Numbered from the stretch's first letter, positions 15,362 to 22,630 are shown. The stretch: 22,630 bases of DNA from Saprospiraceae bacterium (GCA_013001805.1 JABDLW010000042.1:1-22630), one strand, 5' to 3'. The notes: a model not told the origin generated them from the letters alone. Made by a program: numbers and translations.

Positions 15362-15868
15362 CTGGCTGACATTGGTTCTAATAGAACACTGAGGATATAG
15401 ATCCTCGGCTGACGTTGGTTAAACCCGATTACCCAATCACCTGCTTACCTAATCACCTGATTTATTTGATCCGACCGCGAATATAAATTCGCGGCTACTT
15501 TGGTTAAACCCGATTACCCAATCACCTGATCACCTAATTACCTGATCACCTAATTACCTGATCACCCAATTACCTGGTCACCGAATTACCCTTCGACAGG
15601 CTCAGGGTGACATTTAGGATTTGAGATATTTAATTTCCAGGCTGACGTTGTTCTAATAGAACACCGAGGATTTAGATCCTCGGCTACCTTAGGTTAAACC
15701 CGATTACCCAATCACCTGCTTACCTAATCACCTAATTTATTTGATCCGCCCGCGAATATATTCGCGGCTACTTTGGTTAAACCCGATTACCCAATCACCT
15801 GATCACCTAATTAGCTGGTCACCTGATCACCCAATTACCTGGTCACCTGATTACCTAATTACCTATAA
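15362..15868. repeat. Duplicated composite repeat with palindromes and octamer array
   Basis: A unit of about 230 bp occurs twice (about 15362-15590 and 15638-15868, offset 275). Each copy has GTTCT-AAT-AGAAC, then a GAGGAT/ATCCTC stem, then a CCGCGAAT/ATTCGCGG stem. The last two are each followed by GGCTnACnTTGGTT or GGCTACTTTGGTT and AAACCCGATTACCCAATCACCTG-like sequence. Each copy ends in a degenerate octamer array of the form ATYACCTR (about 8 copies). Between the copies lies CTTCGACAGGCTCAGGGTGA (15591-15610), a motif known as a common dispersed repeat. Flanking pieces (15300-15345, 15865-15930) are CGACTCCC/CGACTTCC-rich. No credible gene is present in 15180-16020. Confidence 0.75.
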
Positions 15869-15946
15869 CCGACTTCACACTCCCGACTCCCGACTTCCAT
15901 CTTCCATATTCCGACTCCCGACTTCCAATTACCAAATAGCCCTACA

Positions 15947-15958
15947 TGACCTAAATCA
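15947..15958. promoter_or_regulatory. FNR/CRP-type palindrome TGA-N6-TCA upstream of ftsH
   Basis: ATGACCTAAATCAT is a 14-bp interrupted palindrome with the TGA-N6-TCA core. Its centre is 68 nt before the ftsH start. A -7-like TATTTACG starts at 15983, 30.5 bp from the centre, the same distance as at the MDR promoter. Confidence 0.5.
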
Positions 15959-16020
15959 TACCACGCTCTGACTTTTCTTAGGTATTTACGGCCATTTAAG
16001 TAAGATCTTGATCAAAAGGA

Positions 16021-17976
16021 ATGAATCTTGAAATGCCTGATCGTCCGGAAAAATCTGATGAACAACAAAAAGGCCCGCGCAAGATCTGGTCGTGGACCAC
16101 TTTTTTATTCCTGATTCTATCCTATCTCCTGGCACAAGTACTTATCAACCAATTTCTGACGCCTGAAAGAATATCTTGGAGCGACTTCAGACAATTCTAT
16201 GGCCAGGAGGATGTCGAACATCTTGTCGTTGTCAACAATGAATTAGCCGAAATATATATTAGAGAATCCAGTTTGAACAAGGAGCCATTTGCGGATCTAA
16301 AAAATCCTGCCGGACCGCATTTTATTTTTACTATCGGATCGGTGGAAAGCCTGGAAAGAAAACTCTCAGAAGCCAAGGAAGCTTTTGGATTTGAAGAAGA
16401 ATTAGACATCATATATGAAAAACGGACCGATTGGTTTTCCGCCCTACTTGCCTGGATGTTGCCCGTTTTACTAATAATAGGATTGTTCTACTTAATGTCC
16501 CGCCGGATAAAAAGCCCTGGCGACATAAACCCATTTGATTTTGTAAAATCAAAAGCCAAAATCTTTGATACCACAAATATCAAACAACCAAAATTTGCTG
16601 ATGTAGCCGGTCACGAAAGTGCTAAAGTGGAGGTTATGGAAATCGTAGATTTCCTGAAAAATCCATCATTTTACACAAGATTAGGAGCCAAAATTCCGAA
16701 AGGAGTGATTCTAGTAGGACCACCCGGAACAGGAAAAACACTCATGGCAAGGGCAGTGGCTGGTGAAGCCAAAGTCCCATTTTTTTCGATCTCGGGCAGT
16801 GAATTTGTTGAAATGTTTGTCGGAGTCGGGGCTTCCCGGGTACGTGATCTATTTCAGAAAGCCAAGGAGAAAGCACCTAGCATCATTTTTATTGATGAGA
16901 TCGATGCGGTAGGAAGATCTCGTGGCAGTGCCTTTTCACTTCAGTCAAATGACGAAAGGGAAAGTACATTAAATCAATTGCTGACGGAAATGGACGGATT
17001 TGGTGAAAACGTTGGAGTGATTGTCATGGCTGCTACCAACCGGCCCGACATTCTCGATAAGGCACTCTTACGACCAGGTCGCTTTGACCGCCATATTTAT
17101 CTTGAACTCCCTAATATCTCAGAGCGGGAAGCCATATTTAAAGTTCATACCAGACAGTTGGTGTTAAGTCCCGACCTTAATTTGGCACAATTGGCAGCCA
17201 TGACTCCGGGATTCTCCGGAGCAGATATTGCTAACATTTGCAATGAAGCGGCACTGATTGCGGCCAGGAAGACCAGGGAGCAAATTGAGCAGGAAGACTT
17301 TTATGAAGCCATTGATCGTATCATCGGCGGTTTGGAGCGTAAGGGCAAGATAATTTCGGAGAAAGAAAAAGAGCGTATCGCATATCACGAGGCCGGCCAT
17401 GCCGTGGTCAGTTGGTTTGAGAAGGAAGCAGAAGAACTTATGAAAGTCACTATCGTGCCGCGGGGAAAGTCACTAGGTGCGGCCTGGTATCAACCGGAAG
17501 AACATGCCATTTTGACCAAATCACAACTAATGGCCAGCCTGGTTGTCGCGCTGGGAGGCAGGGCCGCAGAAAAATTGATTTTTAACGAGGTATCCAGCGG
17601 AGCTCTTGACGATCTTGAAAAAGCCACCAAACAAGCGTATACCATGGTTGCATATTACGGGATCAGCGACAAAGTGGGAAACATTAGTTTCTACGACAGC
17701 AGCGGCCGTACCGAACAATCTCTCCATAAACCATATAGTGAAAGTACCGGACGATTAATTGATTCAGAGGTGAAGGAATTCATTGAGCTCGCGTTTGCCA
17801 AAGCCATGAAGATATTAGAATCACACCGCGATCAATTGGAAATCCTGGCTCAGGAGTTACTTGAGAAGGAAGTTATTGACAAAAACAACTTAATTGAGAT
17901 CTTAGGTAAAAGGGCTGGCACCAATACATCAGTTGCACAAGTTCCTCCGGGTATTGAAAAAATTAATTTAACATAG
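16021..17976 (+). CDS. ftsH: ATP-dependent zinc metalloprotease FtsH
   Basis: The 651-residue product has two transmembrane helices (about 24-44 and 140-158) around a small periplasmic domain. Next comes an AAA+ module with Walker A GPPGTGKT (233-240), Walker B IIFIDE (288-293) and arginine fingers in RPGRFDR (351-357). The M41 protease carries zinc-binding HEAGH (456-460), with D531 as the third ligand. It is a membrane hexamer that unfolds and degrades damaged membrane proteins and short-lived regulators. The pore loop is FVGVGA, the normal form. AAAAGGA abuts the ATG, so initiation could instead be at Met5 (16033). The usp gene starts 1 nt after the stop, indicating an operon. Bacteroidota often have another, housekeeping ftsH, so this may be a stress-specific paralogue. 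Confidence 0.95.
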   Translation: MNLEMPDRPEKSDEQQKGPRKIWSWTTFLFLILSYLLAQVLINQFLTPERISWSDFRQFYGQEDVEHLVVVNNELAEIYIRESSLNKEPFADLKNPAGPHFIFTIGSVESLERKLSEAKEAFGFEEELDIIYEKRTDWFSALLAWMLPVLLIIGLFYLMSRRIKSPGDINPFDFVKSKAKIFDTTNIKQPKFADVAGHESAKVEVMEIVDFLKNPSFYTRLGAKIPKGVILVGPPGTGKTLMARAVAGEAKVPFFSISGSEFVEMFVGVGASRVRDLFQKAKEKAPSIIFIDEIDAVGRSRGSAFSLQSNDERESTLNQLLTEMDGFGENVGVIVMAATNRPDILDKALLRPGRFDRHIYLELPNISEREAIFKVHTRQLVLSPDLNLAQLAAMTPGFSGADIANICNEAALIAARKTREQIEQEDFYEAIDRIIGGLERKGKIISEKEKERIAYHEAGHAVVSWFEKEAEELMKVTIVPRGKSLGAAWYQPEEHAILTKSQLMASLVVALGGRAAEKLIFNEVSSGALDDLEKATKQAYTMVAYYGISDKVGNISFYDSSGRTEQSLHKPYSESTGRLIDSEVKEFIELAFAKAMKILESHRDQLEILAQELLEKEVIDKNNLIEILGKRAGTNTSVAQVPPGIEKINLT

Positions 17977-17977
17977 G

Positions 17978-18592
17978 ATGAAAAACATTCTGGTTCCAAC
18001 TGACTTTTCTGCTGGTGCGGCCAATGCACTGGCTTACGCTTATTCACTTGCTGATGCCATTCAGAGCTCGATTATATTGCTCCATGTCATTGAAATAAAA
18101 ATGGAGCTAATGGATCTTCCCATTCCTTCCGGGGCTACGTATCAAGCCCAAAAAGAAGCAGCTGCTTTGGCGATGGAAGCACAGATAGAATTTGCTCACA
18201 GTTATTATCCCGAACAAAAGGATACCATGGTAAAAATTGAGTCGGTGATTAAAGTGGGAAATCCTATTTCTGCGATTAAAGCAACTGCGGCTGAGCATGA
18301 GTCCCATCTCATTGTAATGGGTGCACGGGGAAAAAAGAAAAGTGAATTGGAAAAAATGATGGGTACTCTGTCGTCAGCTGTGGCAGAAAGAGCTAACGAA
18401 CCAGTCCTGATTGTACCGGAAGGCTGCGCTTTCCGGCAGATTCAACAGGTGGCGTATGCCTCTGACCTCCTTCTATCCGACACCTATCAACTTTGGTCAG
18501 CATTAAAAATTATTGAACCTTTCTCTCCCGTAGTACGGTGGGTACATGTGAACAAGGAAAGTTCGGAGGAAGAGATTGGCAAAGGCAGATAA
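17978..18592 (+). CDS. Universal stress protein, first domain (frameshifted gene, 5' part)
   Basis: The 204 residues contain a complete UspA domain (about 1-147). It begins MKNILVPTDFS and has an ATP-binding-like loop GARG...GT (after VMGARGKKK) and the ending VLIVPEG. The sequence then runs into a second Usp-like domain (VAYASDLLLSD) and stops at TAA after EEEIGKGR. Continuing one base out of frame from about 18578 gives AKADKIRQYQ... through the rest of a second domain, so the ancestral product was a tandem Usp protein of about 282 residues. The gene follows ftsH with a 1-nt gap. Usp proteins bind ATP or other ligands and promote survival in growth arrest; tandem forms are common in Bacteroidota. 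The frameshift may be a real mutation, a sequencing error or recoding. Confidence 0.85.
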   Translation: MKNILVPTDFSAGAANALAYAYSLADAIQSSIILLHVIEIKMELMDLPIPSGATYQAQKEAAALAMEAQIEFAHSYYPEQKDTMVKIESVIKVGNPISAIKATAAEHESHLIVMGARGKKKSELEKMMGTLSSAVAERANEPVLIVPEGCAFRQIQQVAYASDLLLSDTYQLWSALKIIEPFSPVVRWVHVNKESSEEEIGKGR

Positions 18593-18824
18593 AATTCGAC
18601 AGTATCAGGAAGAGCAAAATCCCGCTTTACAACTAATATTTTATCAACTTTATGGTAAAGACATAAACAAAGAATTAGCTGAATTTACCAAAACCTTTGA
18701 GCCGGATCTACTGGTGATCTTTCATCAACCAAAAAACATTTTCGTTCAATTTTTTACGCAAAGCCATACCAAACAATTGTTGTCGATGCTAGACGTACCA
18801 CTCCTGATTTTAAAGAAACCATGA
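18576..18824 (+). pseudogene. Universal stress protein, second-domain remnant (frameshifted gene, 3' part)
   Basis: The 82-codon frame encodes the C-terminal half of a Usp domain: FEPDLLVIFHQPKNIF and the closing LLSMLDVPLLILKKP, the usual final strand. It overlaps the first part by 17 nt. The frames join if one base is removed near TTGG at 18576-18579, where EEI joins AKADKI smoothly. It could also be translated separately from TTG at 18576, which has GGAGGA at 18565-18570 five bases before it. That is a strong Shine-Dalgarno sequence in a genome that otherwise hardly uses them, but it is also simply the codons for Glu-Glu. Confidence 0.7.
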
Positions 18825-19407
18825 TCCTGCATTTTTCCACCTCCTCATTTTATGAGAAAACCCAATCAGTCTTCGGGCTAAAATAACTACCGAATAAATA
18901 ATTATATAGATCTACTTAAGATGAACAAATTCCTATTCACTCCGACGGCGACGCGTATAATTATGGTAAAAATCAAAATCTACTTTTTGTTTTATGAAAC
19001 TTCACTCTTTGAATGGTATTAGTAAGAATTATTTGAAGTCACATCCATGACTTTCCAATTCACCAAGTCTTGCACAGAACAGAAGTGTTCTTAGTATATT
19101 TTTTCTCAACGAGTAGTTACTTGGATCAAACAAAATCTCGATAGCAATTAGTAAGCGGGGAAGTCAAATCATTCGCCCTGATAATATATGTAATAACAAT
19201 TTATTTTCACACTTACTTATTTGGTCAGGGATTTTTTATTTAGCACTATTTTTCGTATATTTGCCTCGCTTGAGGTATCCAATCTATATGGTTAAGCTAG
19301 TACTGAGCTACTTAGCTACTTTCAAATCAACCTGGCAAAAATTAATGCGCTTCTTAAGGCACTTTCCTGACCTTTTGAGCGTTACCTCTGGATTCTAATA
19401 CAACTAA
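18825..19407. other. Intergenic region, 583 nt, with a promoter near its end
   Basis: This AT-rich stretch separates the stress island from the catabolic genes. I see no credible ORF, RNA gene or strong terminator. It has no TGA-N6-TCA site. The only recognisable element is the -7 box at 19256-19263. Confidence 0.5.
19256..19263 (+). promoter_or_regulatory. Bacteroidota -7 box TATATTTG upstream of the aminotransferase
   Basis: TATATTTG is a perfect TAnnTTTG, followed by GCC as is frequent at such promoters. Transcription from about 19270 would give a leader of about 138 nt. No TTG stands at the ideal -33 distance; TTGG at 19221 is 32 bp away. Confidence 0.45.
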
Positions 19408-20721
19408 ATGATGATCGATCAACAAACAAAATCTACAGAACTTCTGGAACGACGCAGAAAAGTGGTGGCAAATGGTGTGGGAGTATTCAATACGGCCACG
19501 GCAAGAGAGGCAAAGGGGGCCCTGATTATTGACGCGGATGGCCGCGAATTGATTGACTTTGCCGGTGGAATCGGTGTGGTCAATGCCGGCCACTGCCCAG
19601 ATCCTGTCGTAGAAGCGATTCGTGATCAAGCTGGCAAATATTTGCATACAAGTTTCAATGTAGTGACCTACGAGCCTTACGTGCAACTTTGCGAAGCATT
19701 GGCGGAAATTTTGCCGCACGGCAAAGAAACAAAAGCGATGTTGGTTAGTACGGGTGCCGAAGCAGTTGAAAATGCCATAAAGATTGCCCGTCAAGCCACC
19801 AAAAAGCAAGCTATCGTGAGTTTTACTGGTGCCTTTCATGGACGAACAATGATGGCCATGACACTGACTAGTAAGGTCAAGTATAAGCAAGGATGTGGTC
19901 CGTTTGCTCCCGAGGTTTACCAATTGCCTTTCCCTAACTACTACCGGTACCAGGGATCAAGAACTCTTGATGAATTTGTTGAGTGGGAGTTAAAGAGGTT
20001 GCGTGAGAGCATGCACAATCTGGTAGACCCTGACAACTTAGCTGCTGTCATAATGGAGCCGATCCAGGGTGAAGGTGGCTTTAATCCTGTGCCACAAAAA
20101 TATCTCGAAGGATTACGTGGTTTTTGTGACCAACATGGTGTGATGTTAATCCTTGACGAAATTCAAAGTGGTTTTGCACGTACCGGACATTGGGCGTCAT
20201 GGCAGCACTACAATGTACAACCCGACATCAGCACTTATGCCAAGTCCCTAGGCTCAGGCATGCCTATTGCGGCAGTACTAGGCCGGGCAGCAATCATGGA
20301 TGCCGCCGCTCCAGGCACCATTGGCGGAACATATATTGGTAATCCAGTATGTTGTGCCGCGGCTCTGGCGACTATTCAGTATATCAAAGATCATAATCTC
20401 AATAATCGCGCAGTTGAAATCGGAGCCATCATCTCAGCTCGATTTCAAAAACTAAAACGTAAGCACAGCCAGATCGGAGATGTTCGCGGTATTGGTGCCA
20501 TGATTGGTTTGGAACTGGTTAAGGAAAATGATCCGAGAAAGCCTGATGGTGATCTCTGTGCCAAAATCATCCGGGGCTGTGCCGAGGATGGTCTTGTACT
20601 CTTAAGTGCAGGAACTTTTAAAAATGTAATTCGTGTTCTCTGTCCTTTGGTGATTTCGGAAACGCAGTTAAAGAAGGGACTGGACATTTTAGAAAATCAA
20701 TTAGAAAAAACGACTGGCTAA
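19408..20721 (+). CDS. Class III PLP-dependent aminotransferase, GabT-like
   Basis: The 437-residue protein has the class III fold-type I layout: VSTGAEAVENAIKIAR for cofactor phosphate binding, FHGRT, the LILDEIQSGFARTG strand with the PLP-contacting Asp, and the Schiff-base Lys279 (YAKSLGSGMP), then GGTYIGNP. These match 4-aminobutyrate (GABA):2-oxoglutarate transaminases, which convert GABA to succinate semialdehyde; related omega-amino acid or diamine transaminases cannot be excluded. Two consecutive ATGs (19408, 19411) are both possible starts. The nitrilase-like gene begins 3 nt after the stop, so the two are an operon, followed by a probable decarboxylase-like gene. This set fits breakdown of arginine, polyamines or similar amines. 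Confidence 0.85.
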   Translation: MMIDQQTKSTELLERRRKVVANGVGVFNTATAREAKGALIIDADGRELIDFAGGIGVVNAGHCPDPVVEAIRDQAGKYLHTSFNVVTYEPYVQLCEALAEILPHGKETKAMLVSTGAEAVENAIKIARQATKKQAIVSFTGAFHGRTMMAMTLTSKVKYKQGCGPFAPEVYQLPFPNYYRYQGSRTLDEFVEWELKRLRESMHNLVDPDNLAAVIMEPIQGEGGFNPVPQKYLEGLRGFCDQHGVMLILDEIQSGFARTGHWASWQHYNVQPDISTYAKSLGSGMPIAAVLGRAAIMDAAAPGTIGGTYIGNPVCCAAALATIQYIKDHNLNNRAVEIGAIISARFQKLKRKHSQIGDVRGIGAMIGLELVKENDPRKPDGDLCAKIIRGCAEDGLVLLSAGTFKNVIRVLCPLVISETQLKKGLDILENQLEKTTG

Positions 20722-20724
20722 AAT

Positions 20725-21705
20725 ATGATGAAACCATTTGCAATCGCTGGCATTCAGATGAAGGTCTCCGCTATTCACTCGAATGTGGAGATGATGAAAC
20801 TGAAATTGGATATTACGATGAATCTCTACCCTTGGGTGGAAATGGTCGTGTTTAGTGAATTATGTGCTTTTGGACCCCTTACCCATACGGCGCAAATTAT
20901 ACCTGGTGATTTTGAAGCAGAAATGCAGGCAATGGCTAAAAAACATGGTATATGGCTACTACCCGGTTCCATTTTTGAAAAAAGTGAAGGTAAGATCTAT
21001 AATACAGCTACCGTCATTAATCCCCTGGGTGAGATTGTAACAAGATATCGGAAAATGTTTCCCTTTTTCCCTTATGAAGTTGGGGTCACAGGTGGGGAAG
21101 AATTCTGCATTTTTGATATACCCGATGTGGGAAGATTTGGTGTTTCCATCTGTTATGATATGTGGTTTCCGGAAACCATCCGAACTCTTGCTGTAATGGG
21201 CGCTGAGGTCATCTTGCACCCGACCATGACTGGTACGATTGACCGGGATATTGAATTATCGATTGTACGGGCAATGGCCACGGTCAACCAATGTTTCTTT
21301 TTTGATGTAAACGGATTGGATACGGGTGGTAGCGGTCGATCGGTAATTTGTGGTCCTGATGGCCGGGTACTCTATCAGGCAGCCGGCAATGAAGAAATTA
21401 TGCCAATCGAACTCGATATCGAACGTGTTAAACGTAGCCGCGAATATGGGGTACTTAGGTTGGGTCAGCCTTTAAAAAGTTTCCGCGACCATATCGTGCA
21501 ATTCGGCATTTACCAGAAAGGTGCCAAATTACCTTATTTGGAATCCCTTGGTCCTCTCATCAAACCCAAAAGGGTAGATGCCCTTTCGAGATTGAAAATG
21601 AAGGAAAATGAACTTTTAGAACCTACTCCCTCGCACATTGGATACAAAGGAGATGCAATTGAAATTCGAAAACAGGACAACGGGGAATTACCTAGCGATA
21701 AATGA
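20725..21705 (+). CDS. Carbon-nitrogen hydrolase (nitrilase superfamily amidase)
   Basis: The 326-residue protein carries the nitrilase-superfamily triad: Glu45 (VVFSELCAFG), Lys110 (YRKMFPF) and Cys143 (VSICYDMWFPE). Conserved GSIFEKSEGKIYNTATVINP and the final SGRSVICGPDGRVL strand support the fold. It has an extended C-terminus (about 255-326) like aliphatic amidases and formamidases. It would cleave a small amide or carbamoyl bond and release ammonia. Placement directly after a GABA-type transaminase and before a decarboxylase-like gene suggests a step in arginine or polyamine use, for example an N-carbamoylputrescine or 4-guanidinobutyramide type substrate, but sequence alone does not prove that. 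Confidence 0.85.
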   Translation: MMKPFAIAGIQMKVSAIHSNVEMMKLKLDITMNLYPWVEMVVFSELCAFGPLTHTAQIIPGDFEAEMQAMAKKHGIWLLPGSIFEKSEGKIYNTATVINPLGEIVTRYRKMFPFFPYEVGVTGGEEFCIFDIPDVGRFGVSICYDMWFPETIRTLAVMGAEVILHPTMTGTIDRDIELSIVRAMATVNQCFFFDVNGLDTGGSGRSVICGPDGRVLYQAAGNEEIMPIELDIERVKRSREYGVLRLGQPLKSFRDHIVQFGIYQKGAKLPYLESLGPLIKPKRVDALSRLKMKENELLEPTPSHIGYKGDAIEIRKQDNGELPSDK

Positions 21706-21720
21706 TTCATTTCGGAAAGC

Positions 21721-21759
21721 CTTGACCTAAACTGTCAAGCTACTGACCCTCGGGTTATT
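21721..21759 (+). terminator. Weak hairpins after the amidase gene
   Basis: CTTGAC pairs with GTCAAG (21721-21739, 7-nt loop), followed by a short ACCC/GGGT stem and a TTATTTTTA run. It could be a weak or partial terminator within the 202-nt gap before the next gene. Confidence 0.35.
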
Positions 21760-21907
21760 TTTAGGTGGGTATTTAATAAAAAAAGAGAATTAAAATTGCT
21801 TGCAAGTATCAGCATTCCAGGAGTTACAGGAGAGACCTGATGTCATCGTCAGCATCCCCTGATTTAGGTTTCCCGTTCATCCATTCTTTAAATAAAAAAT
21901 AATATTA

Positions 21908-22630
21908 GTGAGTAAGAACAAAGCAAGTAATACCAAATTCTATAACATAGGTCAATTCAGAGTACACTATTGGAATAATCTTAAACAGGAGACAGCAGAA
22001 CTTGCCCGTTGCCAAAGAGGTTCCAAAAAAGAAAAGAAACACAGTGATAATGCACGTCAACTACTAGATGACCTTTCTGCTGTGGAACATTTTTTTTCAT
22101 TTCCCGGTGTGCACCGTCTGGAAATTTTCCGAGGTGCACTAAAAAAGTCCGAATACATGTCCTTATCAAACCATGTAGCCGAGACGACAAGACAATTGGT
22201 GAGTGACAGTTATCGCAGCCATCCCGATATATTGGAAGATGATCACTATCTGGATGAAAATGAAGATAGGGAGCCAAGAGATGGCAATTCGAAAAATGAC
22301 TTTGAGGTACTATTTGTGGAAGAAATGTCGGAAGAGGAAGAAAAGACCTTAAGGACTAAGCTGAAAGAGTTACGCAATCCTGCCGAAAAATTTAGTTATA
22401 ATATAGTGGTGCAGCGCTCTTTTCAGGATGCTATTATTGCCCTCCAATTTAATCATAATATCCAGGCGGTCGTGATACGGTACGCACCACCTTTTCGATC
22501 GCAACGGATAAACGGGCTGATTAAACCCTATATCGATAATGTATTAAATTTAGATCTCAGCACCCGGACTGACCAGGAGCTCGGACCTCTGTTGGGTCTT
22601 TGGATCAAACAGTTCAGGCCTGAATTAGAT
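21908..22630 (+). CDS. Probable Orn/Lys/Arg decarboxylase-like protein, N-terminal part (3' end missing)
   Basis: A frame of 241 codons opens at GTG 21908 (TAA five codons earlier; the next in-frame ATG is at 22157) and runs to the window edge. The first 115 residues are charged with no known motif. From about residue 137 the sequence FEVLFVEEMSEEEEKTLRTKL, then the AEKFSYNIVVQRSFQDAIIAL stretch and NIQAVVIRYAPPFRS, resembles the receiver-like N-terminal region of large PLP-dependent Orn/Lys/Arg decarboxylase-type proteins. I recall that pattern rather than having compared it. The catalytic domain lies outside the window. Same strand and neighbourhood as gabT-like and amidase genes favour an amine-metabolism role. 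Confidence 0.5.
   Translation, partial: MSKNKASNTKFYNIGQFRVHYWNNLKQETAELARCQRGSKKEKKHSDNARQLLDDLSAVEHFFSFPGVHRLEIFRGALKKSEYMSLSNHVAETTRQLVSDSYRSHPDILEDDHYLDENEDREPRDGNSKNDFEVLFVEEMSEEEEKTLRTKLKELRNPAEKFSYNIVVQRSFQDAIIALQFNHNIQAVVIRYAPPFRSQRINGLIKPYIDNVLNLDLSTRTDQELGPLLGLWIKQFRPELD

Noticed and set aside
15300..15930. Regular short repeats that look CRISPR-like
   Set aside because: There are no constant-length spacers, the repeat units are 8 or 16 nt and degenerate, and no cas genes are near.
15741..15971. 76-codon open frame on the plus strand
   Set aside because: It lies entirely in the palindromic and octamer repeat region; the translated SPDHLI-type pattern merely reflects the repeat.
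18560..18600. Programmed +1 frameshift site in the usp gene
   Set aside because: There is no slippery codon or stop context known from prfB-type or other recoding sites; a plain one-base insertion explains it more simply, so it is only mentioned as an alternative.
18921..19022. 33-codon frame beginning ATGAACAAATTC
   Set aside because: It is short, has no promoter or ribosome site, and composition like the surrounding AT-rich DNA.
19354..19923. 189-codon open frame on the minus strand overlapping the gabT-like gene
   Set aside because: It is the antisense of a strongly conserved aminotransferase and has no protein-family features.
21720..21740. CTTGACCTAAACTGTCAAG as an FNR-like site
   Set aside because: The spacer between TGA and TCA is 9 instead of 6; it is better read as a small hairpin after the amidase gene.

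Overview
The window most likely comes from a member of the Bacteroidota, possibly a Saprospiria-like lineage. The reasons are gene starts that mostly lack a Shine-Dalgarno sequence, -7 promoter boxes of the TAnnTTTG type, secreted head-repeat/S74 proteins, paired MacB/FtsX-type permeases, and palindrome-rich low-complexity repeats between genes. No rRNA or tRNA gene, CRISPR array or complete insertion sequence was seen, and the taxonomic call rests on style only.

Layout. Positions 1-1082 hold the 3' part of a double-ABC ATPase (ModF/PhrA type). Positions 1532-5507 encode two secreted surface proteins in tandem: one with about 32 YadA-head-like 17-residue repeats and an S74 chaperone end, and one Gly-rich repeat protein with a C-terminal coiled coil. 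Positions 5561-18824 form a stress or low-oxygen type island. It contains two related small helical proteins (5561-5959 and 12834-13226), an Hsp20 chaperone, two FtsX-type permeases, a DUF2267 protein, a free-standing glycogen-binding (CBM48) domain, an SDR/MDR oxidoreductase pair, a membrane-anchored cytochrome c, a response regulator fused to a CRP/FNR-type regulator, FtsH, and a universal stress protein that is split by a frameshift. Positions 19408-22630 carry a GabT-like aminotransferase, a nitrilase-superfamily amidase and the first 241 codons of a probable Orn/Lys/Arg decarboxylase-like protein; together these suggest amine or amino-acid catabolism.

The main discovery is regulatory. 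The REC-CRP/FNR fusion (14118-15179) has an FNR-like recognition helix (E-x-x-S-R). The palindrome TGA-N6-TCA, which is the FNR/CRP core site, occurs nine times in the intergenic DNA of the stress island. It does not occur in the intergenic DNA of the flanking, functionally different regions. Several sites lie at a consistent distance (about 30 or about 51.5 bp from the site centre) upstream of a -7 box, which is what class II and class I activation would look like. I propose that the whole island is a local regulon of this regulator: protein quality control, glycogen-linked energy reserve, redox enzymes, a cytochrome and Usp.

Two non-coding elements stand out. One is a MITE-like element of about 195 bp with long imperfect inverted repeats (10534-10728). 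The other is a duplicated composite repeat (15362-15868) built from three small palindromes plus an octamer array, located between the regulator and ftsH.
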